Source of the DNA: Cymbidium sinense
Taxonomy: Eukaryota > Streptophyta > Magnoliopsida > Asparagales > Orchidaceae
DNA length: 64,000 nucleotides
Direction of reading: 5' to 3'
Assembly (NCBI GenBank): GCA_021442155.1
Contig: CM038215.1
Span: 276,136,413-276,200,412 of the forward strand
A program made the position numbers and the translations under genes. Below, piece after piece: positions 58,039 through 64,000 of the stretch. How positions within the stretch are numbered: position 1 is the stretch's first letter; each line of letters starts with the position of its first letter. Below the pieces are notes generated by a model. It saw only the letters and a program-made list of their open reading frames with translations. It was not told where the DNA came from and did not search any database.

Positions 58039-58720
58039 ATGTTTAACTTTCTTATTTGGAATGTGAGGGGCATTTGTACTCTTGCTATTAGAAATAAAAT
58101 TAGGAATCTTTCTAGAATTTCTAATGTTGGTTTCTTGGTTATTCTTGAACCTCTCATTTTTTTCTTCTAAAATAATGCATGTAGCCAGGATGATTGGTTT
58201 TAGCAATTTTTATTTCAATAGTAATAATAAGATTTGGTTATTTTGGAGTAATTCTCTTTCTATTAATGTTATTAATGATTTTCATCAGGTTATTAATGTG
58301 TATATTTTTATTTTGTTATTATCATGCTTTGGCTCTCTTGTTTATGCTACTTGTAACAAGTTAGAGAGGAGAATTCCTTGGGATTAATTATCTAATTTTC
58401 TTACTTGTTAATAATTCTTGGATTGTTGGTGGGATTTCAATATGGTCCTTTCTTTGAATGAAAGGAAAGGGGTTCTTTTAATTTACATTCAATGGAAGAT
58501 TTTGTAAATATGATTGGGATTGTAATTTTATGATGTTGGTTTCATTGGTTCTCAATTTACTTGGAATAGTCATGAGATTGCAACAAGTTGGATCATGCAT
58601 TATTAAATAATTATTGGTTAAATCATTTTAACTTTAACTTGGTGGAGCATCTTAGTAGAACTCTCTGATCATATCTTTTGTTTCTATTAAGGATGTGCTA
58701 TTCAATAATGTCATTAAAAA
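58039..58720 (+). pseudogene. LINE ORF2: AP endonuclease domain
   Basis: ATG at 58,039 gives MFNFLIWNVRGICTLAIRNK, the classical N-terminus of plant L1 ORF2, and ILEP (catalytic Glu position). A frameshift near 58,160, where TTTTTTTCTTCT invites slippage, moves to KIMHVARMIGFSNFYFN. Later motifs are WDFNMVLSLNERKG (GDFN in the family), GSQFTWNSHE and ELSDHIF (SDH, catalytic His kept). The domain normally nicks target DNA for reverse transcription; here it is broken by several stops. Confidence 0.85.
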
Positions 58721-58799
58721 TTTTTTGTTTTCAAAATATATGGTTAGAAGATAAAAGTTTTCTTGATGTTATAATTGGTGTGCTCCTCTTTCTCTTGAT

Positions 58800-60440
58800 G
58801 ATTCTGCATTTGGTATGATGAGATTTTGTCTTAAGCTTAAAAGGCCTAAGCATAATATCACTGGTTGGAACAGAAACTACTTTAAAAATCTTATTAATAA
58901 TATCAAGAATATGGAAAATAGGTTAAAGATTTGGAAGAACTTGTTATTACTGATTCTTCTTCCTATTTTAATCTTGTTGATGCTAAAGATAATCTCATTA
59001 AGTTTCAGGATTTAGAGGTGACTTATTGGAGACAAAAAGCTACCTCTAAGCATCTTTCTCATGGGGAAAGAAACAATAAATATTTTCATGCTTTGGTAAT
59101 GAAAAGGAGAGTTCTTGGTCACATTCATAAAATCAAGAACTTTGATGGTTCTTCTCTTATCAAAAAAGTGGATATAATTTCTTTTTCTCTTAATTATATT
59201 AAATATCTTTTAAATAAAAATTCTCAATATGAGCATTTTTCCAATCCCTCTATCATCGCTTCTATTATGTCTACTAAGGATAATGAGTGCTTGGTTGCTC
59301 CTCCTTCTGATCAAAAATTTTTTAGTATTCTTAATGGTATGAATGTTGATTCTATTGTAGGGTCGGATGGTTACACTACTTTATTCTTTCAAAAATCTTG
59401 GTTTATTATTGAAATTGATCTTTTCAAAGCCGTTAAGGATTTTTTTCAAGGGAATTCTATACCTAAATATTTTGCTAGCACTTCTATTATTCTTATTCCT
59501 TATAAAGATAATCCTGACTTTTAGAATGACTTTAGACCTATTAGTCTGTGTACTTTTTTCAACAAATTGATTTCTAAAATATTGACTAATAGGCTTAGTA
59601 AGTTTCTTCCTAAGATTATCTCTCCTAATTAAACTGGCTTTGTGAAAGGTAGAACTATTTTGGATAACATCTTCCTTACTGAAGAATTTATTCATGATTT
59701 GAATGTTAAAATTAGAGGTGGAAATTTACTTTTTAAGCTTAACATCACCAATGCTTATGATAAGATTTCTTGGGATTTTCTTAATATCATTCTTACTTTA
59801 TTTAGTTTTTCTAATCGTTTCATTTATATGGTTAACAATATAATTAGAAATTTTTGGTTTTCATTAGTTATCAATGGTGAAAACTTTGGTTTGTTTAATT
59901 CCTCTCAAGGTATAAGACAAGGAAACCCTCTATCTCCGTCGCTTTTTATTATTGTCATTGAATACTTGTCTTGTTGGCTTAATCTTTTCTTTTTGAGAAG
60001 AATTCTAGTATGTATTTTAAAAATCATGGTGGTTTGGCTATCTATCACTTTAGCTTTGCTGGTGATTTCATAATTTTTTGTAACGGCTCCTTACATTATG
60101 TTAAAAAGTTTAAATATTTTTTAAATAAATTTGAAAAGGAATATGGCCTTTTGATTAGTACTCATAAAAGTTATTTTATCACTTCTACTTCTATTTATGT
60201 TCATAGAATTAATAAAATAAAAGATATCACTAGTTTTTTTTATCAAAATCTTTTTATTAAATATTTAGGCTCCCCTTTATATTATGGCCATAAGAGATCC
60301 CATCTCTTTGATGAGGTAATTCATAATATTCAAAATAAAATTTCTACAATTGAATTTCATTTTTTATCTTTTGGTGGTAGATTAATTGTTATTAAAAGTA
60401 TTTTGTATTCTCTTTCTTTTTTACTTGTTGCTTAATATTT
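58800..60440 (+). pseudogene. LINE ORF2: reverse transcriptase domain
   Basis: One long frame (58,931-60,073, with stops at 59,522 and about 59,631) carries WRQKATSKHLSHGERNNKYF, NVDSIVGSDGYTTLFFQKSW, SIILIPYKDNPDF, NDFRPISLCTFFNKLISKIL, FVKGRTILDNIFL, FKLNITNAYDKISWDFL, GIRQGNPLSPSLFIIVIEYL. A frameshift near 60,010 leads to YHFSFAGDFIIF, YLGSPLYYGHKR and KISTIEFHFLSFGGR. The catalytic Asp of FKLDxxKAYD is Asn and the FADD box reads FAGD, so the enzyme is inactive twice over. Domain order and spacing are L1-type. Confidence 0.92.
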
Positions 60441-62050
60441 TTCCTACTTCCCATGTTCTTATTAGGATTGAAAGTCTTTTTAATAAGTTTTTTTGGGGCT
60501 CTAGCAATTAGGCCAAAAGGCTTCATTGGACTTCTTGGTCTAATATGTGTGGTACTATTTATGAAGTTGGTATTGAGTGTAGATCTTTGATGGATTCCAC
60601 CAATGTTTTTTCTTATAAACTTTGGTGGAATTTTTGGAAAAATGAAAGTGTTTGGGCTAAATTCATGAAATTTAAATATTGCAAAGGTAAGCACCCTTTA
60701 ATTTGTAATTATAAACATGGTGACTATTGTTTGGAAATGACTCTGTGATATTAAATGGAAAGCAGAATGTCTCATTTTTTGGGGTATTAATAATGGATCT
60801 TCTTTGTTTTGGCAAGATAACTAGATGGGGGGTTTTTTTCAATGATTCTCTGCTGAGTACTCACTCTACTTCTTCTTTGAATGTTAGTCATTTTATTTAT
60901 AATGGTGAATGAAATTTCTCTCTTTTAAATGATTTGATTCCTGATATCCTTAATAATGACATAATTAATATTCTTATTAATGATAATTTTCCAGATCAAA
61001 TTCTTTTCAAAATTTCTAGTAATGTAGAATTTTCTTTTAAAGATACTTCGCACTATATTAGAGTTAAAAAAATCCTCTTCTCCTATTTTCCTTAAAATTT
61101 GGAATAATATTATTCCAACTTATTATTCTATTCTTCTGTGGAGAATTTTATGGGATTATATTGCTATTGAATCTTTACTTTTGAGCAAAGGTTTTTATCC
61201 AACCTCTAAATGCATGTGTTTCTATCATATTGAGAATGTTAGGCATGGTTTTGTTAATGGTGCCATTACATCTAAAGTATGGGGTTGGCATAAGAATTTA
61301 TTTAAATTATGTTGTTTTAATGGTAATTTAACTTTAATGCAACTTCTTGACACTTATTTCCCTAATTTTATTGAAGGGCATATCAAAATTGTGGTGGCTA
61401 TTACTTTGATTTGGTTTATTTGGCTTGACATAAATGATGTAAAGCTTCATAATGTGCTTATGAATCATAAGAGGATTATTGCTAGGACTAACTATAAGAA
61501 TTTTTTTTCTTTATAAAAGGCTTCTGTTCTTAGTGGTACTAATTTTAGAGGCTGAAAGTTTCTTGCCTCTAAATTGGGTATCAGATTTCCTTATTGTGTT
61601 TCATCTCTAGATTATATAATTATTCATTGGATTAAGCCTCTTAATTATTGTATTAAAATTAATACTAATGGATCTGTTGCATAGAACAAGTCGAGTATTG
61701 GTATTTTTAGAAATAATCTTGTAAATATTATCTTGGCTTTTTCTCTCTCTAATTCTATTTTTTACTGAATTAATGGTTGTTTATCATGCTCTTAAGCTTT
61801 GTTTGTATAGAAATTTTCTTACAATTTGGTTGGAATCTAAAATTGAGATGGTTGTTACTATGATCAATTCTAACTATAAGGGTAATGTTGAGCTTTTTTA
61901 TTTAATTAGAAATTGAAAGCTATTATATCTAAACTTTTTTTAAAAATTACACATCTTTTAAGAGAAGGTAATGCTTGTGTTGATTTCTTTGCTGGTTTGG
62001 ATTGTAATCTCTATGATTTTACTTTCTAAGAAATTAAAAGGGCTCACTAA
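60441..62050 (+). pseudogene. LINE ORF2: C-terminal zinc-binding region and RNase H
   Basis: SYKLWWNFWKNESVWAKFM (60,615-60,672) is the connection region. IFLKIWNNIIPTYYSILLWR (about 61,090-61,150) and LLSKGFYPTSKCMCFYHIEN with WGWHKNL match the zf-RVT domain, with a CMC pair but an incomplete second half. WIKPLNYCIKINTNGSV (about 61,630-61,680) opens an RNase H domain whose first Asp (NTDGS) is Asn; it closes with LLREGNACVDFFAGLDCN before stops at 62,028-62,050. A terminal RNase H is common in plant L1 elements. Confidence 0.85.
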
Positions 62051-63211
62051 TTTAGACAAATCTGATTTTCCTTATGTTAGATTTCCTTAGATGTTTTTTC
62101 TTGCTTTTCTATTCATGGTTTTCTTGGGGATTCTGTTTGGGAGCTTCTGGCAATTTTGGTTTGTTCGGTTGCTGTTGGCTCCTGTTCTTTCTTGGGAACA
62201 TTTTTGTTCTTATTTTATTCTTGTATTTTATAGGTTGGAATGCTAGCTTCTGCTATTTTGGTTATCAAACTGTTGTCGATTACTGCTCTTACTTTTATTG
62301 TAGTATCTCTTATGGGTTTATTTTTTGGCTTTTGGTTTGTTGGCTTTGGGGTTTTGTTTGGTCTCCTGGTTTTGGATGCTTCTCTATGATGTGATGTTGA
62401 TTGTGCATCTCTTCCTTTACTGGTTAGGTTGTTTTAGTTTTGTACTGCCACTTTCCTTTGTGGTAGTTGTTACTTATTTAGGTGGTTGTTATGGTCTTTT
62501 GATTTCTTTAGTCTTGGAGTTGTTGAGTTTGGCTTCTCTTCTCCCCCCCTTGCTTCTATTTTGGTATTTCCTCATTGGTTGGTGACTTTGTTTCTTTCTC
62601 CTACCACGTGGTTGGATGATAGCTTGAATTTTTCTTTGTTCTTGCTATTTGCTATTATTTGGTGGCTCTGTTGTTTTTCTTCCTTTTTTGGTGGCTGGTT
62701 CTAGATCTTTGTTGGTTATTGGTGTTTGCTCAGGTGCCATTGTGAGGTTTGTTGGCTATGATGGCTAGGATATTTACTCTTTTTTATTGGTTGGTAGTAT
62801 TTTTTTTGACTGTAACACTCCTTTTGGAGTTTTGCTACTCACAAATTTTTATTTCCCCTTAAAAATTTTGTGATTAATCTTGAGCCTTTTCTTTGGCTTT
62901 TCATTCCTTTCTCTTTATATCCATTTATTTTCTTTTAATTGTGCTTATCTCTGCTTTAGTTTTTTCCTATAGGTTTCGTTCATTTTCTCTTGGGTCTCTT
63001 CAGTGGTATGCTAACCCTAGGATTCTATGTATTATTCTTTTCTTAGTTTTCTTTTTTTTTTCTTTATAGTTTCTTTGTATTAGTTAGGAGATTTTTTCTC
63101 TTTAGGTCTTTCTATAGCTCTTTAAGAAGTAGTCTTTGAGATTTATCCCCTTTAAGGACATTGTATCCATCTCTTTTGGTAAGAAAAATTCCTCTTTTTA
63201 CCAAAAAAAAT
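62051..63211 (+). other. LINE 3' untranslated region and A-run
   Basis: T/G-rich DNA whose hydrophobic frames (62,074-62,704) are composition effects. The last 100 bases (TCTATAGCTCTTTAAGAAGTAG to CTTTTTACCAAAAAAAA) match the end of the fragment at 780-898. The A-run at 63,203-63,210 abuts CCTAAATCTAAAACCCTAAA. Confidence 0.82.
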
Positions 63212-64000
63212 CCTAAATCTAAAACCCTAAAAACCCTAAAGCCTAAAGCTTAAACCATAAACCCTAAACCCTAACCCTAAACCCTAAACCTTAAAACCCT
63301 AAACCCTAAAACTATAAACCTTAAACCCTAAACCCTAAACCCTAAAACCTAAACCCTAAACCCTAAAAACCTAAAAACCTAAACCTAAATGAAATAAAAC
63401 CTAAAAATAAAACAAAAAAAACCTAAACTTAAACAAAATAAAAAAATAAAATAAAATAAAAACCTAAACTAGAACCTAAACCTAAACCTAGAAAAAATTT
63501 AAAAAAAATAAAAATAAAATAAAATAAAATAAATAAAAACCAAAACTAAACGAAAAAATAAAATAAACCTAAGAATAAAAACCTAAATAAAATAAAAATA
63601 AAATAAACCAAAAATAAAACAAAATAAAATCTAAATAAAAACCTAAACCTAAAAAATGCACTTCAAAATAAATAAAAAATAAAACCTAAACCCTAAACTA
63701 AAAAAATCTAAACCTAAAATAAAAATAAAATAAGCAAAATAAAATAAACTTATACCTAAACTAAAATAAACTAAACTAAAATAAATAAAACCTAAACTTA
63801 AACCTAAAATAAACTAATCCTAAACCTAAACCTAAACTAAATAAAATAAAAAAAACTAAAAATAAACCTAAACATAAACTCAAAAATAAAACCTAAAAAT
63901 GAACCTAAAATAAAAACTTAAAACATAAACCTAAAAAATAAAATAAAATCATAAACCTAAACCTAAAAATAAAAAGCAAAACCTAAACCTTAAAAATAAA
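63212..64000 (+). repeat. Telomere-derived array after the LINE
   Basis: CCCTAAA-type block (63,212-63,372) then an A-rich block in the same word order as the earlier units, running off the window edge before any box. No gene. Confidence 0.84.

Larger units (their letters stand above)
46938..63211 (+). mobile_element. L1-type LINE, near full length, dead, split by a copia element
   Basis: The LINE parts are 46,938-47,120 and 56,518-63,211, about 6.9 kb in total without the nested 47,121-56,512 insert. Order: GC-richer 5' UTR, ORF1, ORF2 (endonuclease, RT, zinc-binding C-terminus, RNase H), T/G-rich 3' region, A-run (63,203-63,210). Both outer edges touch CCTAAATC (46,936-46,943 and 63,212-63,219), a possible 8-base target duplication, though this word is common in the array. 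The 3' part is homologous to the left edge of the window. ORF order, zf-RVT and a terminal RNase H are typical of plant L1 elements. Confidence 0.85.

Overview
The window comes from a seed plant nuclear genome, most likely a subtelomeric or interstitial telomeric region. This rests on long, mostly degenerate arrays of the plant telomere heptamer (CCCTAAA on the + strand, TTTAGGG on the - strand), on plant-type retrotransposons (a SIRE/Maximus-like Ty1/copia, a Tat/Ogre-like Ty3/gypsy, an L1-type LINE and an RTE-clade LINE), and on repeated fragments of a plant glycine-rich RNA-binding protein (GR-RBP). I could not identify the species. I see no intact functional gene; every protein-coding trace is a pseudogene or a decayed transposon.

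Layout: 1-898 is the 3' end of an L1-type LINE, running straight from an A-run into telomeric repeats. 899-18.8 kb is a telomere-derived array. It alternates short CCCTAAA-rich blocks with blocks of about 1 kb or more built from CCTAAA/CTAAA/TAAA/AAATAAA words with almost no G. Each A-rich block normally ends in a conserved box (core TTTACTTAATTT), which I find 22 times in the window. 18.8-26.6 kb is a non-telomeric island holding a diverged tandem repeat of roughly 345 bp, a minus-strand Ty3/gypsy pol fragment and AT-rich or C/A-rich DNA. The array resumes from 26.7 to 46.4 kb, broken by a minus-strand solo copia LTR (28.3-30.4 kb) and a minus-strand RTE LINE 3' fragment (37.8-38.4 kb). From 46.9 to 63.2 kb lies a nearly full-length, dead L1-type LINE. 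Its 5' region is split by a 9.4-kb copia element with TG...CA ends and a TTGCC target duplication. The LINE ends in an A-run and the array resumes to the end of the window.

The most striking feature is a family of 13 copies (12 clear, 1 decayed) of a 5'-truncated GR-RBP cDNA: the end of the RRM, the glycine-rich tail, the 3' UTR and an A-run. All lie on the + strand and their A-runs abut CCCTAAA-type repeats. Many share the same leader and at least three share one nonsense codon, so much of the family spread by amplification of an already dead copy. The two LINE 3' ends have the same strand and the same A-run/CCCTAAA junction. This polarity is what poly(A)-primed addition to a G-rich chromosome end would give (as for HeT-A, TART or Zepp-type elements), followed by telomerase extension. 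It is a hypothesis; the alternative is one insertion followed by tandem duplication. Part of the sequence noise in the telomeric blocks could also be long-read basecalling error.
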